From Variovorax jilinensis (GTDB lineage: Bacteria > Pseudomonadota > Gammaproteobacteria > Burkholderiales > Burkholderiaceae_C), in contig NZ_JASZYQ010000005.1 in the NCBI RefSeq assembly GCF_030316885.1, forward strand, positions 62,001 through 126,000: a stretch of DNA of 64,000 bases. Reading direction: 5' to 3'. Below are positions 42,238-51,052 of this stretch, one piece after another. Below the pieces are notes generated by a model. It searched no databases. It was not told the origin of the DNA and was given only the letters and a program-made list of their open reading frames with translations. A program made the translations under genes and the position numbers. Position 1 is the stretch's first letter. Each line of letters begins with the position of its first letter.

Positions 42238-43536
42238 ATGCCCAAGACCACCCACTACAGCGTCGTCATCGTCGGCGGCGGCCAGGCCGGCCTGTCGCTG
42301 AGCCATTGCCTCCAGCAGCGCGGCATCGACCACCTCGTGATCGAGAAGCGAACGCTGGTGCACAGCTGGCGCAGCCAGCGCTGGGATTCCTTCTGCCTCG
42401 TCACGCCCAACTGGCAATGCCAGCTGCCCGGCTGGCCCTACCTCGGCGACGATCCGCACGGCTTCATGGTGAAGGACCAGATCAATGCCTGGCTCGCCGG
42501 CTTCGTCGAACAGGTTCAGGCGCCGGCGCTCGAGGGCGTGACCGTCGGGAAGGTCTCCCGCATCGACGAAAGCGATGCAGCCCGGGGTTACGCGATCGAC
42601 ACCAGCGCCGGTCGCTTCACGGCCGACCAGGTGGTGGTGGCTTCGGGCGGCTACCACAAGCCCGTGGTGCCGCGCATGGCCGAGCGGCTGCCGAGCGCGA
42701 TCGTGCAGTACCACTCGGCGCAGTACCGCAACCCGGCGCAGCTGCCCGATGGCGCGGTGCTGGTGGTCGGCTGCGGCCAGTCGGGCGCGCAGATCGCCGA
42801 GGACCTTCACCTCGCAGGACGCCGGGTGTATCTGGCCACCGGCAATGCGCCGCGCTGCGCGCGCTTCTACCGCGGCAAGGACGTGGTCGACTGGCTCGCC
42901 GAGATGAACTACTACGACATGCCCGTCACCCAGCATCCGCTGCGCGAGGGCGTGCGCGACAACACCAACCACTACGTCACGGGCCGCGATGGGGGCCGCG
43001 ACATCGACCTGCGGGCCTTCGCGCGCGACGGCATGGAGCTGTTCGGCCAGCTGACCGGGCTCGATGGCGACTTGCTGCAGTTCCGGCCCGATCTGCGCGA
43101 ACATCTCGACCATGCCGACGCGGTCTACGAGCGCATCAACCTCTCGATCGACAACTACATCGAGGCCCAGGGCATCGAGGCGCCGCCCGCCGAGCGCTAC
43201 TCGCCGGTGTGGCAGCCGGACGCCGAGCGCACCACGCTGAGCCTGCGTGCGGCCGGCATCACGAGCGTGGTGTGGTGCATCGGCTTCCTGCCGGACTTTG
43301 CGTGGGTCGATGCGCCGGTGTTCAACGGCAAGGGCGAGCCGGTGCACCTGCGCGGCGTCACCGGCGTGCCGGGGCTGTACTTTCTCGGCCTTCCGTGGCT
43401 GCACACCTGGGGTTCCGGGCGCTTCTCGGGCGTGGCCCGCGATGCCGACTACCTGGCCGAGCAGATCGATGCGCGCCGGGCAGGCGCGGCGACCGCCCGG
43501 CAAGCGCAGGCCGAGGACGTCGTCACGCTGCGCTGA
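42238..43536 (+). CDS. MSMEG_0569 family flavin-dependent oxidoreductase (Nit1C)
   Basis: A 432-aa FMO/Baeyer-Villiger-like flavoprotein of the MSMEG_0569 family. FAD binding is at VVIVGGGQAGLSLSHCL (about residues 8-24), NADPH binding at VLVVGCGQSGAQIAEDLH (about 176-193), and the C-terminal FLGLPWLHTWGSGRFSGVARDADYL block is family-typical. It likely hydroxylates nitrogen or carbon of a small substrate. The ATG at 42238 has caaggaaca in front; an in-frame ATG at 42220 is the alternative. Last gene of the Nit1C run. Confidence 0.92.
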   Translation: MPKTTHYSVVIVGGGQAGLSLSHCLQQRGIDHLVIEKRTLVHSWRSQRWDSFCLVTPNWQCQLPGWPYLGDDPHGFMVKDQINAWLAGFVEQVQAPALEGVTVGKVSRIDESDAARGYAIDTSAGRFTADQVVVASGGYHKPVVPRMAERLPSAIVQYHSAQYRNPAQLPDGAVLVVGCGQSGAQIAEDLHLAGRRVYLATGNAPRCARFYRGKDVVDWLAEMNYYDMPVTQHPLREGVRDNTNHYVTGRDGGRDIDLRAFARDGMELFGQLTGLDGDLLQFRPDLREHLDHADAVYERINLSIDNYIEAQGIEAPPAERYSPVWQPDAERTTLSLRAAGITSVVWCIGFLPDFAWVDAPVFNGKGEPVHLRGVTGVPGLYFLGLPWLHTWGSGRFSGVARDADYLAEQIDARRAGAATARQAQAEDVVTLR

Positions 43537-43554
43537 GGTGGTACCGGCGTCTGC

Positions 43555-43707
43555 CTACATGCCGGCGTTCATCATCCGCTCGATCTGGCAGGCCTGGCTG
43601 CCCGGCGACTGGCTGCAGGCCGTCGGCACGAAGGACGCGGAAGGCGCGCAGGCAGTCAGCAGGCCGGCGCAGGCGGCCGCGATCGCGACCCTCAGGGTTC
43701 GAATCAT
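43555..43707 (-). CDS. 50-aa lipoprotein translationally coupled to selD
   Basis: A very short gene: MIRTLRVAIAAACAGLLTAC, a signal peptide with lipobox LLTAC and lipidated Cys at residue 20, then a 30-residue mature part with two further Cys (FVPTACS, QACQIERM). Its ATG overlaps the TGA of selD (ATGA), so it is probably made from the selD mRNA. The intervening bases and codon usage are consistent with coding. Role unknown; the Cys pair could be a disulfide or bind metal or selenium. Too short for family assignment. Confidence 0.6.
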   Translation of the reverse strand: MIRTLRVAIAAACAGLLTACAPSASFVPTACSQSPGSQACQIERMMNAGM

Positions 43708-44783
43708 GGTTGGACTCCCAATCCGGGTTCACCGGCTTCCATGCGGCCGATCACGGCAGCCGCGGCAAAGCCTTCGTCGTTGAAGATCTTCAGCACCGCC
43801 CCGACCGCCTCGGGTGCGCAGCTCACGAGCAGGCCGCCCGAGGTCTGCGGGTCGCTCAGCAGTGCCTGCGCGGTGGGCGCAAGGCCCGGCGCCAGTGCCA
43901 CCTCGGCGCCGTAGCCGGCCCAGTTGCGGCCCGAGGCGCCCGTCACGAAGCCCTCGGCCGCCAGCGCCGCCACGCCTTCGAGCAGCGGCACCTTCGACCA
44001 TTCGATGCGCGCCGCCAGGCCGGCGCCGCGCGCCAGCTCGAGCGTGTGGCCGGCCAGGCCGAAGCCAGTGACGTCGGTCAGCGCATGCACGCCGTCCAGG
44101 GCCGCGAGCGCGATGCCGGGCGTGTTGAGCCGCGTCGTGCAGTCGATCAGCTGGCGGTAGCCGGCGTCCGGCAGCTGATCCTTCTTGAGCGCGGCCGACA
44201 GCACGCCGACGCCGATCGGCTTGCCGAGCACCAGCACGTCGCCCGCGCGAGCGGCGGCATTGCGCTTGACCCGTGACGGGTCGACCAGTCCCATCACCAC
44301 CAGGCCGTAGATCGGCTCGACCGAATCGATGGTGTGGCCGCCCGCGATCGGGATGCCGGCCGCGCGGCACACGTCCTGGCCGCCGCGCACGATGCTGCCG
44401 ATGGCCTCGAGCGGCAGCTTGTCGACCGGCATCGCGACCAGCGCCAGCGCCATGATCGGCCTGCCGCCCATCGCGTAGACGTCGCTGATCGCGTTGGTGG
44501 CGGCAATGCGGCCGAACTCGTAGGGGTCGTCCACGATCGGCATGAAGAAGTCGGTGGTGGCGATCAGGGCCTGCGTGTCGTTGAGACGGTAGACCGCGGC
44601 GTCGTCGGCGGTCTCGATGCCGACCATGAGTTCGGGCGGGATCAGGCCGCCGGCGCTGTTCCTGAGGATCTGCGACAGCACGCCGGGCGCGATCTTGCAG
44701 CCGCAGCCGCCGCCGTGCGAGAAGCTCGTGAGGCGCAGCGGCGCCAGCGGATTGACAGGGGAGGGGAGGCGGGCTTCGGTCAT
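43704..44783 (-). CDS. selD: Selenide, water dikinase
   Basis: A 359-aa selenophosphate synthetase converting ATP, selenide and water to selenophosphate, AMP and phosphate. The active-site loop is FSHGGGCGCK: Cys27 (a cysteine, not selenocysteine) and Lys30. Other blocks are TADDAAVYRLNDTQALIATTDFFMPIVDDP, NAISDVYAMGGRP, IAGGHTIDSVEPIYGLVVMG and LLSDPQTSGGLLVSC. Selenophosphate here probably feeds mnmH, 4 kb away; no selA or selB is present in this window. Divergent from a transporter operon across a 106-bp gap. Confidence 0.97.
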   Translation of the reverse strand: MTEARLPSPVNPLAPLRLTSFSHGGGCGCKIAPGVLSQILRNSAGGLIPPELMVGIETADDAAVYRLNDTQALIATTDFFMPIVDDPYEFGRIAATNAISDVYAMGGRPIMALALVAMPVDKLPLEAIGSIVRGGQDVCRAAGIPIAGGHTIDSVEPIYGLVVMGLVDPSRVKRNAAARAGDVLVLGKPIGVGVLSAALKKDQLPDAGYRQLIDCTTRLNTPGIALAALDGVHALTDVTGFGLAGHTLELARGAGLAARIEWSKVPLLEGVAALAAEGFVTGASGRNWAGYGAEVALAPGLAPTAQALLSDPQTSGGLLVSCAPEAVGAVLKIFNDEGFAAAAVIGRMEAGEPGLGVQP

Positions 44784-44821
44784 GGGGTGTCAGGGATGGG
44801 TGAACCATTATGAAAGGGAGC

Positions 44822-44850
44822 GGGCCGCGCGGCCCACGTCTTTCTACAAT
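44822..44850 (+). promoter_or_regulatory. Palindrome and -10 box upstream of the selenium transporter operon
   Basis: GGGCCGCGCGGCCC (44822-44835), a perfect 14-bp palindrome, is followed by TACAAT (44845-44850), a -10 box common in this bacterial group, 40 bp before the transporter's first gene. No -35 match at 17 bp. The dyad could be an operator for either divergent operon. Confidence 0.4.
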
Positions 44851-44889
44851 CGCCGCTCCCCACCTACCAGACCGCGTCAGGAGTTCGCC

Positions 44890-45750
44890 ATGATGAAGAC
44901 CTTGTCCCGCCTCGCACTCGTGCTGGCGCTTTCCGTTTCTGCCGTGGGCGCCATGGCCCAGGGCAAGGTGCTGCGCGTGTCGGCCATTCCCGACGAGGCG
45001 CCGACCGAACTCCAGCGCAAGTTCAAGCCGCTCGGCGACTACCTGCAGAAGGAGACCGGCATGGAGGTGCAGTTCACGCCCGTGACCGACTACGCCGCCG
45101 TGGTCGAGGGCCTGGCCACCAACAAGCTCGACCTCGCGTGGCTCGGCGGCTTCACCTTCGTGCAGGCGCGCATGCGCACCAATGGCGGCGCCGTGCCGAT
45201 CGTGCAGCGGGCCGAGGACAAGGTCTTCACCAGCAAGTTCATCGTGCCGGTCGACAGCAGCGCCAAGACCCTGGCCGACCTGAAGGGCAAGACCTTCGCC
45301 TTCGGCGCGCCCTCGTCCACCTCGGGCAGCCTGATGCCGCGCTACTTCCTGCTGCAGGCCGGCATCGATCCCGAGAAGGATTTCAAGACCGTGGCCTTCT
45401 CCGGCGCGCACGACGCCACCGTGGCCTTCGTGGCCGCCAACCGCGCCGAGGCCGGCGTGCTCAACGCCTCGGTGTGGGAAAAGCTGGTCGAATCCAAGAA
45501 CCCCAATGCCGCCAAGGTGCGCGTGCTCGCGACCACGCCGACCTACTACGACTACAACTGGACCGTGCGCCCGGGCCTCGATCCGGCCGTGACGCAGAAG
45601 CTCACCGAGGCCTTCCTGAAGCTCGATCCGGCCAATCCGGCGCACAAGGAAATCATGGACCTGCAGCGCGCCAGCAAGTTCATCCCGACGCAGTCGTCGA
45701 ACTACGACGGCATCGAGGCCGCCGCGCGTTCGGCCGGCCTGGTCAAGTGA
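44890..45750 (+). CDS. Substrate-binding protein of a putative selenium-oxyanion ABC transporter
   Basis: A 286-aa periplasmic binding protein of the PhnD type. Signal peptide [24 protein letters not shown]. Conserved stretches: [79 protein letters not shown]. Annotation as a putative selenate/selenite binder rests on its family (often next to selenium genes) and its position between selD and mnmH; phosphonate or phosphite remains possible. A second ATG at 44893 is equally likely as start. Confidence 0.8.
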   Translation: MMKTLSRLALVLALSVSAVGAMAQGKVLRVSAIPDEAPTELQRKFKPLGDYLQKETGMEVQFTPVTDYAAVVEGLATNKLDLAWLGGFTFVQARMRTNGGAVPIVQRAEDKVFTSKFIVPVDSSAKTLADLKGKTFAFGAPSSTSGSLMPRYFLLQAGIDPEKDFKTVAFSGAHDATVAFVAANRAEAGVLNASVWEKLVESKNPNAAKVRVLATTPTYYDYNWTVRPGLDPAVTQKLTEAFLKLDPANPAHKEIMDLQRASKFIPTQSSNYDGIEAAARSAGLVK

Positions 45751-45781
45751 GCGCGCGGCCGCTGCCTGCCGGACCGCACGC

Positions 45782-46546
45782 GTGAGCTTCTCGCTCGACG
45801 CGGTCGGCCTGGTGCACCCCAACGGCCACCGTGCGCTGCAGGGCGTTTCGCTGGCTGCGGGCAGAGGCCATCGCATCGCCGTCATCGGGCCCTCGGGGGC
45901 CGGCAAGACCACGCTGCTGCGCGTGCTCGGCGCCGCCCTGCGGCCCGGCGAGGGCGAGCTGCAGCTGCTCGGCGAATCACCCTGGTCATCGAGCGCGGCG
46001 GCATTGCGGCGCCTGCGCACGCGCATCGGCACCGTGCACCAGAGCCCGCCGATCGCGCCGCGCCTGCGGGTCGTCACCGCGGTGCTGGCGGGCCGCCTGG
46101 GCCAGTGGTCGACGCTGCGTTCGCTCGCATCGCTGCTGCGTCCGGCCGACCTGCAAGGTGCGCATGCAGCGCTCGCGCGCCTGTCGCTCGAGGACCGTTT
46201 GTTTGATCGCTGCGACCGGCTGTCGGGTGGCCAGCTGCAGCGCGTGGGCGTGGCGCGCGTGCTCTACCAGCGGCCCGACCTGCTGCTGGCCGACGAACCG
46301 GTGTCCTCGCTCGACCCGACCCTGGCCGACGCCACCCTGCGGGAACTGGTCGCGCAGAGCGATTCGACCGGCGCGACGCTGGTGGCTTCGCTGCACGCGG
46401 TCGACCTGGCGCTGCGCTGGTTCCCGCGCATCGTCGGCATGCGCGATGGGCGCGTGATGTTCGACCTGCCCGCGACGGCGGTCGACGCGCCGCTGCTGGC
46501 CGCGCTGTATGCCGGCGACGCGGGGGTGCCGGCGTTTCCGCCATGA
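45782..46546 (+). CDS. ABC transporter ATPase, PhnC-like
   Basis: A 254-aa ATP-binding subunit of the same transporter. Walker [15 protein letters not shown], signature [15 protein letters not shown], Walker [14 protein letters not shown] and H-loop [12 protein letters not shown] are all intact. GTG start, 31 bp after the binding-protein stop, after a poor ribosome site (gcacgc). Its stop overlaps the first permease's ATG (ATGA). Energises uptake of the ligand, probably a selenium oxyanion. Confidence 0.9.
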   Translation: MSFSLDAVGLVHPNGHRALQGVSLAAGRGHRIAVIGPSGAGKTTLLRVLGAALRPGEGELQLLGESPWSSSAAALRRLRTRIGTVHQSPPIAPRLRVVTAVLAGRLGQWSTLRSLASLLRPADLQGAHAALARLSLEDRLFDRCDRLSGGQLQRVGVARVLYQRPDLLLADEPVSSLDPTLADATLRELVAQSDSTGATLVASLHAVDLALRWFPRIVGMRDGRVMFDLPATAVDAPLLAALYAGDAGVPAFPP

Positions 46547-47376
46547 GCGCGGCCGCCTCGCCCTCGCTGCGCGATCCGGCCGCACGCCGGCGCCTGGTCG
46601 GCCTGCTGGCCGCCATCGTCATCGCCTGGCCGCTGCTGCAGGTGTCGGAGTTCCGACCGGCCGCGTTGTTCAACCCCGGCAGCCTGCAGGTGATCGGCGG
46701 CTTCCTCGCAGGCTTCCTGCCGCCCGACACCTCGGCGGGCTTCCTGGCCCTGCTCTGGCGCGCAACGCTCGAGACGCTGGCGATGGCCACCGCCGGCACC
46801 GCGCTGGCGCTGCTGATCGCCGCGCCGCTGGCCTTCGTGACGACCCGCGCGCTGTCGGTCTCGCGGATCGGGCCGGGCAGCGGCCGATGGCGCGGCGCCG
46901 TCGTGCGCCAGCTTGCGCGCTCGGTGCTCATGGTGCTGCGCGCCATTCCCGAGATCGTCTGGGCGCTCATCTTCGTGCGCGCGCTGGGCCTGGGACCGGC
47001 GGCCGGCGTGCTGGCGCTCGCGGTCACCTACGGCGGCATGCTGGGCAAGGTCTACGCCGAGGTGCTGGAGTCGACCGACACCGCACCCGCGCGCGCGCTG
47101 CTCGAAGGCGGCGCTGGCCGCCTCCAGGCGCTGTTCTACGGGCTGCTGCCCAATTGCGCGCAGGAACTCGTTTCCTACACCGTGTACCGCTGGGAGTGCG
47201 CGGTCCGCGCCTCGGTCGTGATGGGCTTCGTGGGCGCCGGCGGGCTCGGCCAGCTGATGGACCAGTCGATGAAGATGCTCAACGGCGGCGAAGCCAGCAG
47301 CATCCTTCTGGTGTTCCTTCTGCTGGTGCTGCTCGCGGATGCGCTGAGCAATGCGCTGCGGAGGCTGCTCGCATGA
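46543..47376 (+). CDS. ABC transporter permease, PhnE-like
   Basis: A 277-aa inner-membrane permease with about six helices. The EAA loop that contacts the ATPase appears as [31 protein letters not shown]; a conserved C-terminal block reads [18 protein letters not shown]. Similar in size and arrangement to the second permease downstream, so the channel is likely a heterodimer. Overlaps both neighbours by four bases (ATGA), a tightly coupled operon. Confidence 0.9.
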   Translation: MSAAASPSLRDPAARRRLVGLLAAIVIAWPLLQVSEFRPAALFNPGSLQVIGGFLAGFLPPDTSAGFLALLWRATLETLAMATAGTALALLIAAPLAFVTTRALSVSRIGPGSGRWRGAVVRQLARSVLMVLRAIPEIVWALIFVRALGLGPAAGVLALAVTYGGMLGKVYAEVLESTDTAPARALLEGGAGRLQALFYGLLPNCAQELVSYTVYRWECAVRASVVMGFVGAGGLGQLMDQSMKMLNGGEASSILLVFLLLVLLADALSNALRRLLA

Positions 47377-48182
47377 GCGCGAGCATGCCGGCCGCGGTTT
47401 CCGCACCGCCGCGCTGCCTGCGCTGCTGGGCGGTGGTGCTGGGCGTGCTCGCCGCCGTGGTCGCCAGCTTCGTCTACCTGGCGATCGACTACGGGGCGCT
47501 GCTCGGCGGCGAGTCGCTGTCCCTGATGGGCAGGTTCATCGCCGAGTTCTTTCCGCCCGACCTCTCGCCGGCCTTCCTCGCGAAGACCGGCTGGGGCGCC
47601 GTGCAGACGCTCGCCGTCTCGGCCCTGGGCACGCTGCTGGCGGCGGCCGGCGGGGCACTGCTCGCCTTGCCGGCTTCGGGGCGCTCGGGCCGCTGGGCGC
47701 GCGGGCTCAGCCGCTTCGTGCTGAATTTCCTGCGCAGCGTGCCCGAGCTGGTGTGGGCCGCATTGATGGTGCTGGCCGCCGGCATCGGGCCTTTCGCGGG
47801 CGCGCTGGCGCTGGCGCTGCACACCACCGGCGTGCTCGGGCGACTGTTCGCCGAGGCGCTCGAGAACGCGCCGCGCGAACCCGAACGCGCACTGGCCCAG
47901 AGCGGCGCCGGTGCGGTGGCGGCCTTCAGCTACGGCAGCCTGCCGCTGGTGCTGCCGCAATGGGTGGCGTACACGCTGTATCGTTGGGAGATGAACATCC
48001 GCATGGCCACCGTCCTGGGCTTCGTGGGCGGAGGCGGCCTCGGCCAGCTGCTCTACTTCCACCTTTCGATCTTCCAGCAGGCACAGGCCATGACCGTGCT
48101 GCTGGCGATGTTCGCGCTCGTGGTGCTGGTCGACTTCGCGAGCGCGCGGCTGCGCCGCGGCCTGGGGCCGGCCCATGCATGA
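47373..48182 (+). CDS. ABC transporter permease, PhnE-like (second subunit)
   Basis: A 269-aa inner-membrane permease paralogous to the preceding one: both share [40 protein letters not shown], and [20 protein letters not shown]. The EAA loop is QSGAGAVAAFSYGSLPLVLPQWVAYTLYRWE. Completes the transporter with one ATPase and one binding protein. Its 3' end overlaps mnmH by 8 bp, tying the transporter to selenium use in tRNA. Confidence 0.9.
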   Translation: MSASMPAAVSAPPRCLRCWAVVLGVLAAVVASFVYLAIDYGALLGGESLSLMGRFIAEFFPPDLSPAFLAKTGWGAVQTLAVSALGTLLAAAGGALLALPASGRSGRWARGLSRFVLNFLRSVPELVWAALMVLAAGIGPFAGALALALHTTGVLGRLFAEALENAPREPERALAQSGAGAVAAFSYGSLPLVLPQWVAYTLYRWEMNIRMATVLGFVGGGGLGQLLYFHLSIFQQAQAMTVLLAMFALVVLVDFASARLRRGLGPAHA

Positions 48183-49242
48183 GGACGACAGGCGCTACCG
48201 GCCGATGCGCGTGGCCGACATCCCGAGCTTCGACGCGCTGATCGATGCGCGCTCGCCGGCCGAGTTCGCGCTCGACCACATCCCCGGCGCGATCAACTGC
48301 CCGGTGCTGGACGACGACGAGCGCCGCATCGTCGGCACCATCTACAAGCAGCAGGGCGCCTTCGAGGCCCGGCGCGTCGGCGGCGCCATGGTCGCGGCGA
48401 ATCTCGCACGTCACCTGCGCGAGCAGTTCGCCGACCGGCCGGCGCAGTGGCGCCCGCTGGTCTATTGCTGGCGCGGTGGGCTGCGCAGCGGCTCGATGGT
48501 CAACTGGCTGCGGCTGGTCGGCTGGGACGCCCAGCAGCTCGCGGGCGGCTACAAGAGCTTTCGCCACCATGTGCTGGCGCAGATCGCGGCCATCTGCCCG
48601 CAGCTGCGGCTGCGCGTCATCTGCGGCGCCACCGGAAGCGCCAAGACGCGCGTGCTGCAGGCGCTGGCGGAGGCCGGCGAGCAGGTAATCGACCTCGAGC
48701 ATTGCGCGAGCCACAAGGGCTCGCTGCTCGGCGCCCTGCCGGGCGTGCCGCAGCCATCGCAGAAGCAGTTCGAGACCCGCATCGCGACCTGCCTCGATGC
48801 GCTGGATCTGTCGCGTCCGTTGTACGTGGAGGGCGAGAGCGCGCGCATCGGCCGGCTCTCGCTGCCGATTCCGCTGGTGACGCGCATGCGCGAATCGGAA
48901 TGCATCGAGGTGGATGCCGATCCGGCTGCGCGGCTGTCGTTCCTCTTGCGCGACTACGCCTACCTCGGCGACGACCCCGAGGCGCTGGCCGAGCAGCTCG
49001 GCCGGCTCAAGGAGCTGCAAGGCAAGGCGACGGTCGAGCGCTGGCAGCAATGGGCCCGCACGCGCGAACTCGCGCCGCTGTTCGAGGAATTGATGACGCT
49101 GCACTACGACCCGCACTACGAGCGTTCGCAGGCGCGGCATTTCAGGCGCTGGGCCGAGCGCACGCGCGTTGCGGCACCGGATCTCGGCGATTCGGGCATC
49201 GCCGCAGTGGCCGCAGCGGTGCGAGGCTGTCCTAGCCCTTGA
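48175..49242 (+). CDS. mnmH: tRNA 2-selenouridine synthase
   Basis: A 355-aa SelU/MnmH protein that replaces the 2-thio group of tRNA wobble uridine with selenium, using selenophosphate. The N-terminal rhodanese domain (1-130) holds the active Cys98 in LVYCWRGGLRSGSM; the P-loop domain starts VICGATGSAKTRVLQ (Walker A about residues 151-158), with a family block EGESARIGRLSLP. It overlaps the second permease gene and is the last gene of the selenium operon. Presence of selD, mnmH and transporter without selA/selB fits a SeU-only role, within this window. Confidence 0.95.
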   Translation: MHEDDRRYRPMRVADIPSFDALIDARSPAEFALDHIPGAINCPVLDDDERRIVGTIYKQQGAFEARRVGGAMVAANLARHLREQFADRPAQWRPLVYCWRGGLRSGSMVNWLRLVGWDAQQLAGGYKSFRHHVLAQIAAICPQLRLRVICGATGSAKTRVLQALAEAGEQVIDLEHCASHKGSLLGALPGVPQPSQKQFETRIATCLDALDLSRPLYVEGESARIGRLSLPIPLVTRMRESECIEVDADPAARLSFLLRDYAYLGDDPEALAEQLGRLKELQGKATVERWQQWARTRELAPLFEELMTLHYDPHYERSQARHFRRWAERTRVAAPDLGDSGIAAVAAAVRGCPSP

Positions 49243-50143
49243 AGCCGGGCGCCTGCGCCATCTCGGTCGGCTTGTAGATCTTGTGCTGCGCGGCTGCGCT
49301 CGGTGCGTCCGCCACCACCAGCAGCCGCCACAGCGGGTCGCGCCCGGATCCGGCGCGTTCGGCCTCCGTGAGCTCGATGGCCGGCAGCGCGGTCGAGGTG
49401 CCCTTGACCGCCACCTTGAGCAGCATTGCTCCCTTGGCATTCGAGACCTGGATGTCCCAGCCCAGGCCCTGGGCACTGACGTCCTCGGGCTTGTAGCCGT
49501 AGCCGCCGAAGTGGCGCACGACGTAGGCCATGGCGGCGGCATGCAGCTCGTCCTGCGAGGCCTGGCTGGCGGCCGCGAGGCCCGGGTCGATCTCGGCCGG
49601 AACACCGCCGCGTGCCCGCGCGGCCTGCACCTCGGCTGCGCTGGGGCTCCAGCCGCGCGGGCCGCGCACCAGGATCGCCAGGTGCTCCTCGGCTTCCCAG
49701 CTCGCCACGTGCCATTCGAGTTCGTCGCGCACGCGCGTCGATACCTTGGCGCTCTTGTTGGTCTCGAGCTCGGCGATGGCGATGCGGTTGGTCTGCAGCA
49801 CGGTGCGAAAGCCCGTGCCGGCGTCGAAGGTCTTCTTGAGCAGCGCGAGGCGGTCCTTGGCGCGCTGGACCTGGTTGGGCGAGCGCGTGCCGCCGCCCGC
49901 GCGCTGCTGCGTGTCGAGCGACTCGAGGTAGAACCAGCGGTCGCCGTCGCCGACGCTCACGTACTCGGCCCAGATGGTGGCGATGACGTTGTCGCCGGTG
50001 GCCAGCCAGGCGTATTCGTAGGGCTTGTCGCGGGCGTCGAAGACGCCCATCTTGGCGACGATCTCGACCGGCGTGAGTCGGGGGCCCGAGAGTCGCTTCT
50101 CATCGATCACGGCGAGGACCCGGGGGTCGACTTCCTTGTCCAT
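49232..50143 (-). CDS. DUF3883-like hypothetical protein
   Basis: A 303-aa soluble protein. The N-terminal part (FYLESLDTQQRAGGG, KKTFDAGTGFRTVLQ) is unassigned; the C-terminal ~110 residues resemble DUF3883, a nuclease-like domain seen in restriction- or defence-related proteins: AYVVRHFGGYGYKPEDVSAQGLGWDIQVSN, MLLKVAVKGTSTALPAIELTEAER and DPLWRLLVVADA, with the D-x-x-V..KG pattern of restriction-endonuclease-like folds. It stands alone, so no defence system is argued. 3' end overlaps mnmH by 11 bp. Confidence 0.7.
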   Translation of the reverse strand: MDKEVDPRVLAVIDEKRLSGPRLTPVEIVAKMGVFDARDKPYEYAWLATGDNVIATIWAEYVSVGDGDRWFYLESLDTQQRAGGGTRSPNQVQRAKDRLALLKKTFDAGTGFRTVLQTNRIAIAELETNKSAKVSTRVRDELEWHVASWEAEEHLAILVRGPRGWSPSAAEVQAARARGGVPAEIDPGLAAASQASQDELHAAAMAYVVRHFGGYGYKPEDVSAQGLGWDIQVSNAKGAMLLKVAVKGTSTALPAIELTEAERAGSGRDPLWRLLVVADAPSAAAQHKIYKPTEMAQAPGFKG

Positions 50144-50198
50144 TCAGTGGGGTTCTGGCGAGTTGAAAGGGGAGGCAGTATGCCTGATGCGCGGGTCG

Positions 50199-50534
50199 TC
50201 AGCGCGCCAGCCGCGGCCCGGCCATGATGATGAACATGCCGAGCAGGCTGACTCCGGCGCCGATCCAGTCGGTCGCCGTGGGCGTCACCTTGTCGACCGC
50301 CCAGAGCCAGAGGATCGCGACCCCGATGTAGACCCCGCCGTAGGCGGCATACACGCGCCCCGCCGAAGTCGGATGCAGCGAGAGCAGCCAGGCAAAGAGG
50401 GCCAGCGCAGCCGCCGCGGGCAGCAGCAGCCAGGCCGAACGCCCCTGCCTGAGCCAGAGATAGGGCAGGTAGCAGCCGACGATCTCGGCCAGCGCGGTGA
50501 ACATGAACAGGGCGAAGGTTCTGAGGAGGTCCAT
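50199..50534 (-). CDS. YnfA-family small membrane protein
   Basis: A 111-aa integral membrane protein with four helices ([78 protein letters not shown]), matching the YnfA family, related to small multidrug-resistance transporters. The [14 protein letters not shown] and [11 protein letters not shown] blocks are hallmark. Single gene; a stop 52 bp after the lipoprotein start of the next gene. Transport role is unproven. Confidence 0.92.
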   Translation of the reverse strand: MDLLRTFALFMFTALAEIVGCYLPYLWLRQGRSAWLLLPAAAALALFAWLLSLHPTSAGRVYAAYGGVYIGVAILWLWAVDKVTPTATDWIGAGVSLLGMFIIMAGPRLAR

Positions 50535-50585
50535 GTGGGGATTGTGATCAGGGCTCCCTTCAGCCGCGGTGCGGCTCGAGGGCCT

Positions 50586-50846
50586 TCAATAGCGCACGCC
50601 GCGGTGATATTCGTCGGCGATGCCGACCTCCGTCCTGGCCTGCTGAATGAGCTCGATCGCGCGCGCCGCATGGCCGCCGAAGGTCGGGCCGTTGACTTGC
50701 TGGGCGCCGCGGATGTGGTTGATCGCGACCTGCAGCGCATCGTCGGCGTTCTGGAAGTTCGGATGCGAGAGTGCATAGGCGGCTGCGCAGCCCATGAGCA
50801 GCGTTGCAGTGGCGGCGCCGGCGAAGAAGGAGGAACAGGACTTCAT
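50586..50846 (-). CDS. Small lipoprotein of unknown function
   Basis: An 86-aa precursor: MKSCSSFFAGAATATLLMGCAAAYA, with a lipobox LLMGC (Cys at residue 20) after the hydrophobic core. The mature ~66 residues are helical and soluble (NADDALQVAINHIRGAQQVNG, HAARAIELIQQARTEVGIADEY). No family is recognised, though repeated short amphipathic helices hint at a coiled-coil. Separated by 51 bp from the YnfA gene on the same strand. Confidence 0.65.
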   Translation of the reverse strand: MKSCSSFFAGAATATLLMGCAAAYALSHPNFQNADDALQVAINHIRGAQQVNGPTFGGHAARAIELIQQARTEVGIADEYHRGVRY

Positions 50847-51052
50847 TTGGATGAATCGACGAGAGGGGTGGCGTCGCGTGTCGCGACGAGCGGGCGAAAC
50901 GAAGATGGAAGGAGTTCGAGAGTACCCGCGTGCGCGCGGTTCTCAAAGCGCGGTGCCTGCCAGCCGGACGGTGGCTACGATGTCGAACGTCGCGTCCGGC
51001 GGGCAGGTCCCGCGCGGGTCGTTCGAGCGTTCATCAGCGAAGGAAAGAACCG

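Noticed and set aside
49232..50143. DUF3883-like protein as part of a defence island
   Set aside because: No restriction, helicase or methylase genes nearby; the single domain similarity is not enough.
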